A stretch of 64,000 nt of DNA, taken from assembly GCA_034509425.1 (NCBI GenBank), contig JAVTVJ010000573.1, positions 108,028 to 172,027 of the forward strand, written 5' to 3'. The notes under the pieces were generated by a model, which saw only the letters and a program-made list of their open reading frames with translations, made no database searches and was not told the origin of the DNA. The stretch is from Eopsaltria australis (taxonomy: Eukaryota; Chordata; Aves; Passeriformes; Petroicidae). The position numbers and the translations under genes were made by a program. The stretch's first letter is position 1. The number at the start of each line of letters is the position of its first letter. Shown in pieces: positions 32,986 through 45,360 of this stretch.

Positions 32986-33961
32986 GTTAAAGTCTTTTGA
33001 TATTCTTCTGCAGAGCATTCATGGTGTAACAAATGCCCAGCTTGCCTTCTAAGGCACCTAATAGTGCTGGGAGTGGGAGGACAGGCTTTCTGATTTTTCA
33101 TTTTGAAAATTTTCATACGGAAATTTTTGTCATCATCTATACAAAATTCACTGCCTACCTCTTTAACTTGACCCAGACTGTGTAAATGAGGAATAATGCT
33201 CCAGGGGTATTTAACTAAAGGAAATATTCTTGCAGGTACTTGTTTTTCAACAATCCTCCCTCTTTTACCTCTCCTTCAGCTGCAGGGGCAGTGCTTGTGA
33301 GCAGAAGTAGAGAGAAAAAGAATCACAGCCCAGTAACTCTGCCAGGGAGTCTTTTGAGAGCTGAATTTTTCTACATCCACCCTCCCCTTTATGTCCTTGT
33401 CCAAAGCCTGAGCGCTCTGGCAGCTCAGTTACTGTCCTGCAGTGTCCATGCAGTTACCACAGGCAGGGACAGGCCATGGGCACTGCTGGAACACAGCTGG
33501 GCTCCATTACTTTGTTCACATCAGACAGAGGGATCTCCCTGGGCAGTGCCCATGGCTTAGTTCTTCTTTCAAACTTAGTCTGAAGAACAAGCCCAAGGAA
33601 TAAACTTTCCTTGCTGTGCTCCTTTGTCCCTGGAGTCAGTGCAGGGGGATCTGGGTCCCACTGTGGTACCTCAGGCACTGAGGGCTGGCTCAGGTGTTGT
33701 GTGTTGGTGGCCCATGGCCTTGGAGATAACAAATGATCTCCAGGTCACCTGCCTGGGGCTCTGCAGCTCCTGATGGCTCTGATGGCAGGTGAGCGTTTTT
33801 CTCTAGGCAATGAGAACCTGCCAGGAGAGCACAGAGGATCTGCAGGGACAGCCCATCCCATCCAGTCAGCAGTGAATGGAGCCCTGGAGCAGAATCACCC
33901 AGAGATAAAGGATGAATCTCTCTGTGAACTTGTTACCAAACATTGGAAAAATTAAACTCCT
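32986..33961 (+). other. 3' flank of receptor 2
   Basis: Collinear with the 3' flank of receptor 1 with small gaps. No coding frame supported. A candidate poly(A) signal AATAAA is at 33599-33604. Confidence 0.5.
33599..33604 (+). terminator. Candidate poly(A) signal for receptor 2
   Basis: AATAAA followed by CTTTCCTTG, the same context as at 15396 after receptor 1. Confidence 0.35.
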
Positions 33962-34421
33962 TAACACCAATGCAGTATTAAGAAGCAGCATTCTTTATTT
34001 GGCCAAGATGCATGGGGGTATATCTTCTCTGAAGTGCCATGAATGCTGAGTACAGGAAAGCTCCTGTTTATAAACTCTACTTTATACACATGCTCACTGA
34101 TTTTCCAGAATAAACATCTATATGATAATAATTTCCTTGTAATCATTACCATATGTTCCCTCTCCTTTGTGCATGTATTCATCTGTCCCAGAGGTCTCTT
34201 TGGTGGTGCCTGGTGGTTGGTGACTCCAAAGTCAGACCTGACTGCCCAATGAACTTGTACTGCTTTCAAATTAGGGGAGAATTGGGCATAACAGGGCTGG
34301 TTACTGTCCCATTTTTCTTCTTGGTCAATGTTTAACATGATCCTACACAACAAGCACTGAGTGGTTTCATAGGCCCTAGAGTGTTTGAAGAGTGAGCATT
34401 GCATTAACCCAGCAGGTGCCA
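33962..34421 (-). mobile_element. Solo LTR-like element, minus strand
   Basis: Paralog of 15777-16236 at the same distance from the receptor. Its left terminus reads TAACACC where the other has TGACACC, so the terminal dinucleotide has decayed. Confidence 0.45.
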
Positions 34422-36060
34422 ACAGTTCCTCATCTGGCAACAAACTGGCAAAGGAGAGCTCTGCAGGGCCAGGGGACACAGCAGGGACAGGGACAGGAGT
34501 GTGGGCAGTGAGTGGTGGGAGGCTCAGGGAAGTTGCCCAGGAGGATGCAGGGCAGCCCCAAGGACATGTGGCAGCCCTGGAAGAAGGCAGGCACCTGTGA
34601 GCAGCCTCCATGGGCACAGCAGAGCCTGTGTGGCAGGGGCTGAGTGCAGGCAGCAGCAGCAGCTGCCTCTGTGTCCCAGCTGCAGCAGCAGAGCCCAGCA
34701 GAGGCAGCCCAGGGCCGCGGGCAGCAGAGCCGCCGTGCTCTGCAGAGCAGCACCCCCAGCTCGGGGGCTGTGGGGAGCAGCCCAGGGGCTGCAGCAATGG
34801 CTGCTCAGGCCAGCACAGACGTGTTCCCCTGGCCAAGGCTCTGTGGGCAGCTGGCATGTGGCAGGAGCAGAGCAGGAGCCCGTGGCTGTGCACAGGAGCC
34901 CTGGCAAGAGGCTGCCCTGGCCCTGGGCCAGCAGGAGCTGCCTGAGGAGCCGCGGGGCCAACTCTCTGCTGCTGTGCTGGGCAGCGGGGCTGGCCCTGGG
35001 GCTGCACCAGCTGCCCGAGCTGAGCATCTCCTGAGCATTGCAGACACACAGTGGCTGTCCCTGAGCTCCAGTGCCTCCAGTTCCTGCTGCAGGCCCACAC
35101 AGCACTGGGCTGCTCTGCGCGGCTGCACATGGGACATGGATTTCAGTGCTGCGAGAGGCACAGAAGGAGCAGATGCAAGCAAGGCTGTGCCTGGGACAGG
35201 TTGCAGGCCACAGGAGCTTGAGCAGGGTGTGGGAAGAAGGCAGGAGTTGGGAATCCCACAGGAATTGGCCATTCCTCAGCCAAACACAGCTTTTTGTTTG
35301 AAGCAGCAGCGAGGGAGGACAGAGGGACATCAGGAAAGCTTTGGGAGCTGCCAGGGTCCAAGGGAGGTGGGGAAATGGGGCACTGGGCAAAGTCTGCAAG
35401 GGAAGCAGCACAGGCCCAGGCCAGGCTAGGAGAGCTGCAGTGGGGGTGAGCAAAGGCCTTGGGGGGCCTGGGAGCAGCCCCTGCCAACAGCAATGAGATT
35501 TGTGTCCCCTGGCTGTGGCTGCTGTCCCTGGCACTGAGGCCCATGAGGAGACACCAGTTCCTGGCAGCCCCAGGGATTGTGGCCTCCTCCCCCAGCCCCC
35601 AGAGCTTTGCAGGGCTCCTGCTGCTCTCCTGCCCTCACCATCCCACAGCCCACATCCCCCTGCTGCGGGACAGCCACCAGCATCCTGGGAGGCCCCCGAT
35701 GCCCATTCCCAGGGGATGGGCTCAGGGCTTGGCTGTGCTGCTTGGCCAAGCCCAGGCAGGGCTTTCACAGCCCCATTCCAGAGTCCATTTCCCAGCTGGA
35801 GCCCGTGCTGCCTCTGAGTTCCTGCTTGCCCAGCCCCAGGGACGCTCTGCTTGTCTGCTCATTGCCCCCACGGTCTCTGGGCAGGGATGGCCTCAGTGGG
35901 GGCTGCTGACATCCTCAGACACTTGGAGGTTGCTGCTGAATTTTCCCTCTCCTGAAGCTTGTTCAGCCTTCAGCTCTTCAGTTCAGGAATTCAGTGCCAA
36001 AGGGTCATTAACATTTCACAACACCGTAACAAGCCAAGCCTCTGGGAATCATTGAGGTCT
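34422..36060. other. GC-rich tail of olfactory module 2
   Basis: The uninterrupted version of the sequence that the provirus truncates in module 1. Long frames on both strands (up to about 400 codons on the minus strand) arise from GC richness and few stops; they contain no recognisable domain. 35890-36030 resembles the dispersed ~150-bp repeat. Confidence 0.45.
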
Positions 36061-36524
36061 TCAATTCTTTTGGGGTTAATTAGCCAGATTCCAGAAGTGT
36101 GTTCAAAGTGAATCTATTACAGTGAAAAAAGAATGAGAGAAGATCTTTTTCCCCTGATTCTTCTTTTCCCGTTTATAGCTTGATATCAACAATCTCCTTT
36201 TGATATTGATCCAGAACCCCTCCTAATGCGGTCTGAATAGATATGACAATCAAGACCCTTCATGGCTGACAATCAATGAGATTTTGTCCCTACCCCCTCC
36301 CCACCATTTCCCTCATCCAAGCCCTGGCACTCAGAGCAGCCTTGTGCAAATCTGAGCTTCCTCCACTCCAGGCTGTGCCTGCAGCTTTCAGCTCCTTGGC
36401 ACCAACTCCCACCTGCTTTCCTTGCAGAAGGAGCTGCCCGAGACACACAGGGATGTTCATTTCTTGTCAGCAAACAAAACCAAGGCAAGGCACAGCTCCA
36501 TAAAAAGCAGAAGTCCAGCCCAGG
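36061..36524. other. Unassigned spacer
   Basis: AT-rich to 36250, mixed after. No feature supported. Confidence 0.3.
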
Positions 36525-36760
36525 GAGTGCTGGGGAATGGAGTCACATCCAGGGCTGTCCCCAGGGCTCAGGATTGGGGCCAGCTCAGTTCAATCTCTTT
36601 ATTGCTGATCTGGACGAGGCCATGGAGGGCACCCTGAGTCAGTTGCCAGGTGAGGCCAAGCTGGGTGGGAGTGTGGCTGTGCTGGAGGGCAGGAAGCTCT
36701 GCAGAGGGATCTGCACAGGCTGGAGCAGGGGGAGAAGCCACAGGTGATGAACTGACCATA
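36525..36760 (+). mobile_element. CR1 LINE fragment, plus strand
   Basis: A degenerate piece of the CR1 reverse transcriptase gene. Reading on the plus strand gives [13 protein letters not shown] and, after a break, AKLGGSV, matching the CR1 catalytic-region pattern (established knowledge). Frameshifted and 5'-truncated. Confidence 0.7.
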
Positions 36761-37074
36761 ACCCCCATTCCCTGTCTCCCTGCACTGCCAGGGTGGGAGG
36801 TAGAGCTGCAAGGAGGGACAGGTGGGGGGGAAAGGCATTTTTAATGGCTTCTTATCCTGCTCTGAGTTTGTTAGCAATAAATTCGTTTCCTAGCTCTAAG
36901 CTGAGCCTGTTTTGCCCATGACAGGATTTGCTGAGTCATCTCTCCCAGTCCTTATCTAAACCCATGAACCCTCCATTAAATTTTTCTCTCCTCTGTCCAG
37001 CTGCAGAGGGGAGTGGGTGAGTGGCTCTTGTGGGTGCCTGGCATCTGGCCTGGGCCAGCCCCCGACACCTTGGT
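36761..37074. other. Unassigned spacer
   Basis: No feature supported. Confidence 0.3.
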
Positions 37075-37590
37075 ACCACAGTGTCACAATGGACCCTTGG
37101 TTCCATGAGGCCTTGTAGTGTCACCATGGTCTCCATGATTCCACAAGACCCTGCAGTGTCACATGGAGGTTGATTGGTTCAATGAGGCTCCACAGTGTCA
37201 CCATGGCCCCATGCAGGTGGTTCCATGGAGCCACACTATGGTTACCTTGGTTCCACAAGGCTCTGCAGTGCCACCATGGCCCTTTGGTGCCATCAGGCCT
37301 CAAAGTGACAAAATGCTCTCCATGGTTTCATGAGCACTCACTGTGTCACAACAGACTCTTGGTTCTGTCAAGTTCTTCAGTGTCACAAGGGCCCCTTGGT
37401 TCCATGAGGTTTGGCAGAGTCACAATTCACTCCTTGGTTCCATGAGGCCCTGCTGTGTCACAGTGCCCGTGGTTCCATGAGTTTCCATGGTGTCACCAGG
37501 GTCTCCTTGGGTCCCCAGTGTCACAATGGTCTCCTTGGTACCGTCCAGCCCCAATATGTCACAGGGGCTTTTTGGTTCCATCAGGAGACA
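37075..37590 (+). repeat. 38-bp satellite array, forward
   Basis: About thirteen diverged monomers, isolated from any 190-bp array. Confidence 0.85.
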
Positions 37591-38019
37591 AAAGCTCTAC
37601 ATAAACATTGAGCAACACCTGCTTAACACACCTGGGAACATCTGTCTGCATCAAAAGAGGGCTTAAAGCTGAGAATGGCACCAGCAGCTCCCATCTGCAA
37701 CAGAGACCCAGGCAAAGGACAGGGACAGAGAATTCAGGTGGGAGACTCAGAGAATTCTGCTGACAGAGATTATTTCTGCTCACACTGTCCCTTTGGCAAA
37801 GGTGACATCATTCCAGGCAGCCTGGACTGAGCATGTGCTTCCTGAGTGGGGTTTGTTGTTCAAGAAACCTGCTCAGGCTTTTCCATTGTTTCCTCCCAAA
37901 CAGGAAAACTTCTCGTGGGCCTGTGTGCAGGCAGAGCCCTGAGGAGAGCAGGTGGGACATGGTGCAATGGGCTGGGACACGCAGCTGCAGAGCTCAGGGG
38001 ACAAGGTTGTGATGCAGGG
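37591..38019. other. Unassigned spacer
   Basis: No gene or repeat recognised. Confidence 0.3.
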
Positions 38020-38566
38020 GACAGGGATGTCAGTGCCAGGTGGGCGATGTCAGACATGGTGAGGTTGGGGCTGAGGAGCTTCTGAGGGATTTCTGGTTTT
38101 TAATCAGCCCCACAGTGGATTTGGGGCTGAGTGCAGGAGCCTCAGGCACTGAGAGAAGGATGAAGAAGCTGCTCAAGGAGTCAGAAGCAAAACTCCAAGT
38201 ACCTTGGAGCATCAACAGGCCCCAGTGAGGGCAGGGAGTGGCAAAGGCTGCGCAGGGAGTGGTGAGAGCAGATCCTTGAGGCCAGGATTGCAGGGAGCCA
38301 AAGGCTGTGAGCAGGGAAGGGCAATGCTGAGAAAGGCCTGGCTTGGCTGGAGGAAGCAGAAAGGCCAAGGCCTGAGGCCAGGCCTGGCACAGCAGGGCCT
38401 GTCCCTCCCGGGTGCCTCGGGGCTGTTTGTGGGGCAGGGGGATGGGAGGGGCAGCAAGGACAAATGGCATCAACCTGGGTGACACTGCAGATCCTCCTGG
38501 AACCAAGGGCCAGTGGGACACAGCAGGGCCTCATGGAAACAAGAGGCCATTGTGAGCCTGCAGGGC
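38020..38566 (-). repeat. Inverted duplication, arm A
   Basis: Reverse complement of 55207-55878 at nearly full identity over 38120-38566. Arm B carries about 150 bp more (55660-55810). Matching frames on opposite strands are shadows of this duplication. Confidence 0.85.
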
Positions 38567-38936
38567 TGCAACAGCCCAGAACACTCCAATGCTGAGGGAA
38601 CCAAAGGTTCCTTTACTGGATTTTGGTGCACAGGAGAACACCAAGCAGATATTCTCAAGAGGTCAAAAGGACACAGAATTTTACTGACATAATATAGAAA
38701 ACCAAGGAACTTAGGCAAAGGGTGTAATACAACATCTAATTCAAGGAGAACTCTTATCATAGCAGTAACCTGTTTAACTTAGTCCATATAACCTGAAAAC
38801 CTTTAACCCTTAAGGTGTTCAATTCCCCAAAAATGTTCCATGAAAAGAGGATTAGAAGGAGAAGAAAGAGAGTGAGATAGAATGACAGAAGATCTGTAGA
38901 CAGACACACATACAGCTACCAACTGATAGGGTTGCA
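38567..38936 (-). mobile_element. Inverted-end LTR-like element, copy A
   Basis: 370 bp bounded by TGCAAC and GTTGCA. Two more copies lie at 54832-55206 (inverted) and 60073-60451. Copies A and C share the same flanking satellite units, so they were copied together with their surroundings. Its class is unknown. Confidence 0.5.
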
Positions 38937-39060
38937 GCATGGATGAGATACACTGTGGACCTGTGGAGACCGTTGTTGACAGTACAGACCCTCAGGGAAC
39001 CAAGGGGCCATTGTGACACTGTGGGGCCTCATGGATCCAAGGGGACATGAGACAGGTCTG
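38937..39060 (-). repeat. 38-bp satellite, reverse, short
   Basis: Three monomers leading into the shared junction near 39050. Confidence 0.75.
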
Positions 39061-40110
39061 GCTGCCCCGGTCTCCTGGGTGCTGCCTGACAGGTCTGGCT
39101 GTCCTTGGCATGTCAAGGGCAGCTGTTCATCAGGCCCTGAAGCACTGGGTCTCTCTGCTTTCCTTCCTGTGGGAAAGAACTGTCCTTCTCCTCCAGGGGC
39201 CCATGGCCAAAATTGGGATTCCTCCTCCAAATTTCCTTATATGCAAAGGTTTTTCCCAGATGAAATCTGCCAGGACACACAGATGTGGCTGGCTTGGCCA
39301 CCTGAGGGCCCACTCTCATCTGCCTTTGAAGCATTGGGACCATGGGCTTTTCTTTCCTATGGGAATAAATCGTCTTTCATATCCAGGTAACCATGGCCTA
39401 AACTGGGAATCTGCCTCCAGAATTCCTTGTATCCAAGGATAGCTCCCAGACAAAAGCTGCTAGGAGGGACAAGTCTGGCTGGCCTTGTCTTCCTGAGGGC
39501 TGGCTCTCATCTGCCTTTGAAACACTGGGGCTCTGTGCTTTTCTTCCTAATGAAAAGAACTCTTCTTCCTGTCCAGGCACTCACGGCCAAAATTGAGATT
39601 CCACCTCCAAAATTCCCTATGTCAATGGATTTCTCCCTGAGAAAAGGTGTCAGGAGAGACAGGTCTGGCTGCCTTGGCCTATGGTGGCCACCTCTCATCT
39701 TCTTCAAAACACTTGAACTTAACACTTCTCTTTCCTATGGGAAAACCCATCCATCTTGACCAGACACCCACAGCCAAAATTAGGATTCCTCCTCCCAAAC
39801 TCTGCACATGCAAGGATGGCTCCCAAGTGAAAGCTGCCAGGACAGACAGATCTGGCTGCCCGTGGCCTCTTGGGGGCTGCCTCTCACCTGCTTTCAGAAC
39901 ACTGATGCTTTGGGCTTCCCTTCCAATAGAAAAGAACTGTAGTTCTCATCATGCTGTCTGTGGCCAAAATTGGTATTCCAAATCTAAAATTCCCTATATC
40001 CGGAGATTGCTCCTAGATAAAATCTGCCAATACAGTCTACTCTGGCTGGCCTTGGCCTCTGCTGCCAGCCTCTCATCTGCAACACTGGGGCTCAGTGGTT
40101 TCCTTCCTAT
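39061..40110 (-). repeat. 190-bp satellite array, reverse
   Basis: Five to six monomers, collinear unit for unit with 7576-8640. Confidence 0.88.
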
Positions 40111-40380
40111 GGAGACCATTGAGACACTGTGGGGACCTTCTGGAACCAAGGGGATCCTTGTGGCTCTGTGGGGCCGCATGGAACCAAGGGGCAAGAGTGA
40201 AGCAGCAGGGCTTTGTGGAACCAAGAGGCCATTGTTGCATTACAGGGCCTGGTGGAACCAAAGGGCCATTGTGATCCTGCAGAGCACCGTGGATCCATGG
40301 AGAACATTGTGACATTGCAAGGCCCCATGGAATCATGGAGATCATTGTGACACTGTGGGGCCTTGTGGAACCAAGGGAAG
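40111..40380 (-). repeat. 38-bp satellite array, reverse
   Basis: About seven monomers, collinear with 8641-9010 but two or three units shorter. Confidence 0.85.
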
Positions 40381-41010
40381 AGGGAAGATGTCCAACTGGC
40401 TGGACCTCCCAGGGGCTGCCTGACAGGTCTGGCTGATCTTGGCCTGTTGAGGGCTGCGGCTCATGGGCCTCTGGAGCACTGGGGATCTGTGCTGTCCTTT
40501 CTCTGGAACAGAACTGTCCTTCTCCTCCTGGTGCCCATGGTTGAAATTGCTACTCCCCCTAATAAAATCCCTACATGAAGGGTTTCTCCCTGACAAAACC
40601 TGCCAGCTCTTGCTGGCCTTGGCCTCTGGTGTCACCTCTCATCTGCCCCTGAAACACCAGAGCTTTGTTCTTTCCTTCCTATGGAAAAGAACCCTCCTTC
40701 TCCTCCAGGGGCCATGACCAAAATGGGGATTCTACCTCCCCAAATTCCATCTATCCAAGGATTTCTCCCATCTGAATGTTGCCAGGACAGACAGGTCTGG
40801 CTGGCCTTGGCCCTTGGTGGCTGCCACTTATCTGTCCCTGAAACACTGGGACTCTGCTTTCCTTCCTATGGAAAAGAACCATCCTTCCTCTCCAGGTGCC
40901 TGTGGCCAAAACTGGAATTTGGCCTCCAAAATTCCATCTATCCAAGGATTGCTGTCGGACAAAAGCTGCTACAAGACACAGGTCTGACTGGCCTTGTCCT
41001 CTGCTCAGTT
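40381..41010 (-). repeat. 190-bp satellite, reverse, left arm of second palindrome
   Basis: Collinear with 9011-9640; ends at the orientation switch near 41010. Confidence 0.87.
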
Positions 41011-41535
41011 TCTTAGACTATGAGCAGAAGGCCATTTCTTTTCCGGAGGAGGGAAAGCCCAGAGCCCCAAGGTTTCAGAGCCAGGTTAGAGGCAGGCACC
41101 AGAGGCCAAGGCCAGCCAGAGCTGTCTGTCCTGGCAACTTTTGTCTGGCAGAAACCCTTGGATATAGGGAATTTTGGAGGAGAAGTACCAGTTTTGGACA
41201 TGGGTTCCTGGGCAGGAGGGATGGTTCTTTTTCCATAGGAAGGAAAGCACAGAGCCCCAGTGTTTGAAGGCAGGTGAGAGATGGCTCTCAGGAAACCAAG
41301 GGTAGCCAATCTTGTTGGTAATGTCAGCTTCTGTCTAGAAGCACTCCCTGGATATAGGGAATTTTGGACGTGGAATCCCATTTTGGCAATGGGCACTTTG
41401 AGGAGAAGGACAGTTCTTTTCCATTTGAAGGGAAGCCCAGAGCCCCAGTGTTTCAGGGGTACATGGGAAAAGAGCCCTGACATGCCACGGTCAGTTGAGC
41501 CAGTCAGGCCAAGGGACCCAGTCCAATTACCTGTT
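41011..41535 (+). repeat. 190-bp satellite, forward, right arm of second palindrome
   Basis: Collinear with 9641-10165, including the switch sequence TTTCTTAGACTATGAG. Confidence 0.87.
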
Positions 41536-42950
41536 CCCTTGGATCCATGGGGCCCTGCAGTGTCACAATGGTCCCTTGCTCCCATGAGGCCTTGCAGTGT
41601 CAAAATGGCTTCCTTGGTTCCATGGAGCTGCACAATGACACAATGGCCCCTTGATTCCATGAGGTTGCAGAGTGTCACAATGGTCTCCATGATTCTGTGT
41701 AGTCCTGTAGTGTCACAATGGGCCCTTGGTTCTATTGGGCTCCCCAGGATCACAATGGTCCCTGGGCTGCACAAGGCCCAGCAGTGTCACAATGGTCACT
41801 TGCTTCCATGAGGCCTTGCAGTGTCACAGGGGTCTCCTTGGTACCACAGTATCACAATGGATTCCTGGTTCCCTGAGGATTCACAGTGTCAGAAGGGTCT
41901 CCTTGGTTCCACAAGGTCCTGCACACCCCCTTGATTCAGTGAGGCCTCAAAGTGTCATAATGGTCTCCAGGATTCCATGAAGCCCCACAATGTCACAACG
42001 GACCTTTGGTTCCATGGAGTCCTGCACTGTCACATGAATCCTTAGATCCATGGGGCCCTGTAGTGTCACCATGGTCTGCTTGGATCAATGGTGCCACACA
42101 GTGCCACAACTGCCCCTTGGCCTGATGAGACCCCAGAGTGTCACAATGGTTCCTTGCTTCCATGAGGCCTTGTAGTGTCCCAAGGGACTCCTTGCTTCCA
42201 TGGGGCTGCAAAGTGTCACAGTGGCCCCTTGGTTCAATGAGGCCTGTAGTGTCACAGTAGTCTCCATGATTCCATAGGGCCTTTCAGTGTCACAATGGAC
42301 CCTTGGTTCTGCAGTGTAAGAATGTCCCCTTGGTTCCTTGGAGCCCCAGAGTGTCACAATTGTGCCCTTGGTTCCATGAGGTCCTGCAGTGCCACAATGG
42401 TCCTTTGGTCCAACAAGGCCTCACAGGGTCATAATGGTCTCCATGGTCCCATGAGGCCCCACTGGCTCACAATGGCCTCCTTGGTTCCATGATGTCCTGT
42501 GGTGTAACAATGCTCTCCTTGGTTTCACGGTGTCAGAATGGACCCTTCGTCCCACAGAGCCCCTCTCTGTCCCTGTGGTCCCCTTGATTCCATGAGGTCC
42601 TGCCCTGCTACAATGGCCCCTTGGTTCCAGTGGGTCCCAAAGTGTCATAATGGTCTGGATTGTTCCATAAGATCCTGCAATGTCACAATGGATCTTTGGT
42701 CCCATGAGGCCCCAGAGTGTCATCATGAGACCTTCCTGTGTCACAATGGACTTCTGGTTCCATACTGTTTTCAGTGCGCTTCTTGGTTCTGCAGTGTCGC
42801 CATGCCACTTTGTTCTATGACGTTCCATAGTGTAATATGATCACCTTGATTTCATGAGGTTCTGCAGTGTCACAATGGCCCCTTGGTTCCATGAGGTTCC
42901 ACAGTGTCACCATGGTCTCCTTGGATCTGTCTTGTCACAATGGACTCTTC
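41536..42950 (+). repeat. 38-bp satellite array, forward
   Basis: About thirty-seven monomers; 41990-42600 matches 27430-28110 and 3210-4000 in unit order. Confidence 0.9.
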
Positions 42951-43460
42951 CCAACCTGGAAATGAAACTCAAGATAATTTTAGTGAGGAGGTAATATAAA
43001 AGTGGATCTTTATTTGAAGGCCTGCAAGGGGCAGTTATGGAAAGATGTTCACAAAAGCCCATCCAGAGGGAGTGAGTACAGTTTTTATAAGTTCAGTAAA
43101 TCAGCATAATTGACAAAAGTGCCAATTAGGAGGACAAGTGGTGATGCAATTCCTCCCCAGGTCAAGCCCCTTCTCTGGATTCCCCCCTGCCTTGGCACTG
43201 GCTGTGCTCTGTCCATGAAAATGCATCTCAAAGAGTTATTCTCAGCCTTGGTTCCCAGGAAGAACCAAGATAGCACTGGGGCCTTGTACCCCCCGGGGCT
43301 TGGAGCTCTGGAATTTTTGTCTTTGTACCAAGGGAAAGGCCATGGAAAATTACTGGGAGATGTAGCCACTAATACAATTGGCTACAGAGCTATAAATATA
43401 TGTGCAAAGAATACAGAGAACATATAAAAGGAGAAAAGGCAAAAACCAAAGTGGCATCAG
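42951..43460 (-). mobile_element. LTR-like element, minus strand
   Basis: On the minus strand a TATAAA-type box (about 43085-43092) precedes AATAAA (about 43010). It interrupts the 38-bp array. Exact ends are uncertain. Confidence 0.4.
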
Positions 43461-43712
43461 CTCTGCAGAGTCACAATGGCCCCTTGGTTCCGTGAGTTTC
43501 TGTACTGTCAACAAGGGTTCCATTGTTCAAATGAAGCTTTGCTGTGTCACAGTGGATCCTTGTTTCCTGGAAACCTTCCTGTCACAATGTACTTTTGGTT
43601 CCATGAGGTTCCACAGTGTCACAATGGTCTCCTTAGATCTGCAGCATCACAATGGACCACCATGTGACCCTCAGTGTGTCAAAACTGATTTTGGTTCCAT
43701 AAGGCCCTGCTG
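43461..43712 (+). repeat. 38-bp satellite array, forward
   Basis: About six monomers, the continuation of the array cut by the LTR-like element. Confidence 0.8.
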
Positions 43713-44070
43713 TCACCAAAACTACAAAATATCAAAATAGGACTCTTTAATATTAATCTGGGATTTAAGAGGAGAACATTAATTCTCGCCTGAGGTTCAG
43801 CAGGGGACAACTCCTAACATTAGGTGAACAGAACATTCCAAAAGTGTGTTGCTTATATACAGTCACTACATGTTATTACAATTTTTCCCATTTCCATAAA
43901 AGCCATCCTAAGTTCCAAAATTCAGTCCTTGTTTTTTCTATCACTGCACTCTAAAGCCAGATGTCTTTTTCCCTTCCAACTCTCCCCACTGGGAAAGCAG
44001 CCCCTGTATGCCTTGTTTCTCGGCAAAAAATTCATAGACAGTAAAAATTGAATTAACTCTTTTGGTATTA
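43713..44070 (-). mobile_element. LTR-like segment, minus strand
   Basis: Paralog of 11297-11655 at the same place before the upstream repeat. TATATAAG on the minus strand near 43855. Confidence 0.35.
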
Positions 44071-44089
44071 AGGCCAAGGCTTTGTGTGC

Positions 44090-45360
44090 CCAGCCAAAAG
44101 CAGGCAGGAGGCAGAGCTGTCAGCAAAGGAAGGGGCCAGCCAGGTGGGGCAGCCAGGGCATGAGGACAGCCTGCAGGGACAGAGGCACAGGGCAGGGACA
44201 CCGTAGCACAGCCTGGGCTGCAGAGGCCACAGGCATGGGCAGCAGCTGCAAGGCCCTGCCAGAGGCAACTCCTGCAGCACTTTGGCCATGGCTGCTGGCC
44301 CTGGGCGTGAGGCATGAGGAGGAGACAAGTGAGCCTTGCTGTGCTGGGGCCTCATTGCCTCCTTGGCCCTGCTCAGCAGCCTGGCAGGGGCCGCCCCATG
44401 GTGCTGCCCTTGCCATTGCACATGCCCACATGGCAGTGGCCCGGGAAGAGGCCTGAGCAATGAGGGAGGGACAGGATGTGCCTTGCCAGGGGCTGGGACT
44501 CAGGCCTTGGCCCTTTGCATTGCTGAAACACATCCAGCTTTGCTCAGCATCACAGACACCTTTGCCTTGATTGTCCCCAGCTGTCATCACTGCCTCCAGT
44601 GTTCTGCTCTAACTGGAACCTGGGGACACTTTCTCAGTCGTGTCCCTCAGAGGGACCCATTAAAACATCCAGAAACTTTGGAGTTGGATTGTGACTTTGA
44701 ATTCTTGAGAGGTTTCTTCAACTCCCTCTCGGGGACTGATGTTCAGGGCCTCAGCACCAAAGCCCCAGAGGGTCATTCCAGTCCTTGTGCTGTGTCTGTG
44801 CTGCTGAGCTGGGCCGGGCTCCTGGCTCAGAGGCAGGTCCTGGCAACAAAGAAGAGCTCAAAAAGCCATTTCTCCTGAGGAGCAGCTCCTCTCCCAGCAC
44901 AGCAGGGCTGAGGGCTCTGCCTCCAGGCACCTGAGAGGAGTGAAGCACACAGAGGCTGAAAGCAACTGGAAGGACAATTCTGAGCTTATTCATGGAGAAA
45001 TCTTCACCACTTGTGACACAGTCAGACTCTGGCTGCAGGGATCTTGTAAAGCCGCCCCAGGACACGACTGCTGTGAGTGTAAGGATGGCTGTGCTGCCGT
45101 TTGTGGTTTGGGGGAGGATGTGGTGCAGAGCGGGGCTGCCTTGGGCACCGTCAGAGGGACAGGGCAGGACGGCTCCTGCTGCCAGGGACGGCTGCAGGGA
45201 CAGCTGAAGGTGGGGGTGCAGCCAGGGCTGCCCAGGGCTGTCCTGCACAGCAGCTCCTGCAGCCCTCAGGGCTCTTGGCCAGCCCAGGCCATCTGCCACC
45301 TGCCAGGGGCAGCTCTCAGCCTGCCTGGCAGCTCCCCATGGCCGCTGGAGGGAAGCTGTG
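44090..45360 (+). repeat. Olfactory-module upstream repeat, copy 3
   Basis: Nearly the same as copy 1 over its full length, at an offset of 32414 bp. The copy-1 open frame is broken here near 44878. Confidence 0.8.

Noticed and set aside
33961..35768. Minus-strand frames of 389 and 414 codons
   Set aside because: They lie in GC-rich tail sequence and run across the LTR-like element; the paralog at 15908-16783 keeps only part. Low-complexity Cys/Pro/Ala composition and no domain.
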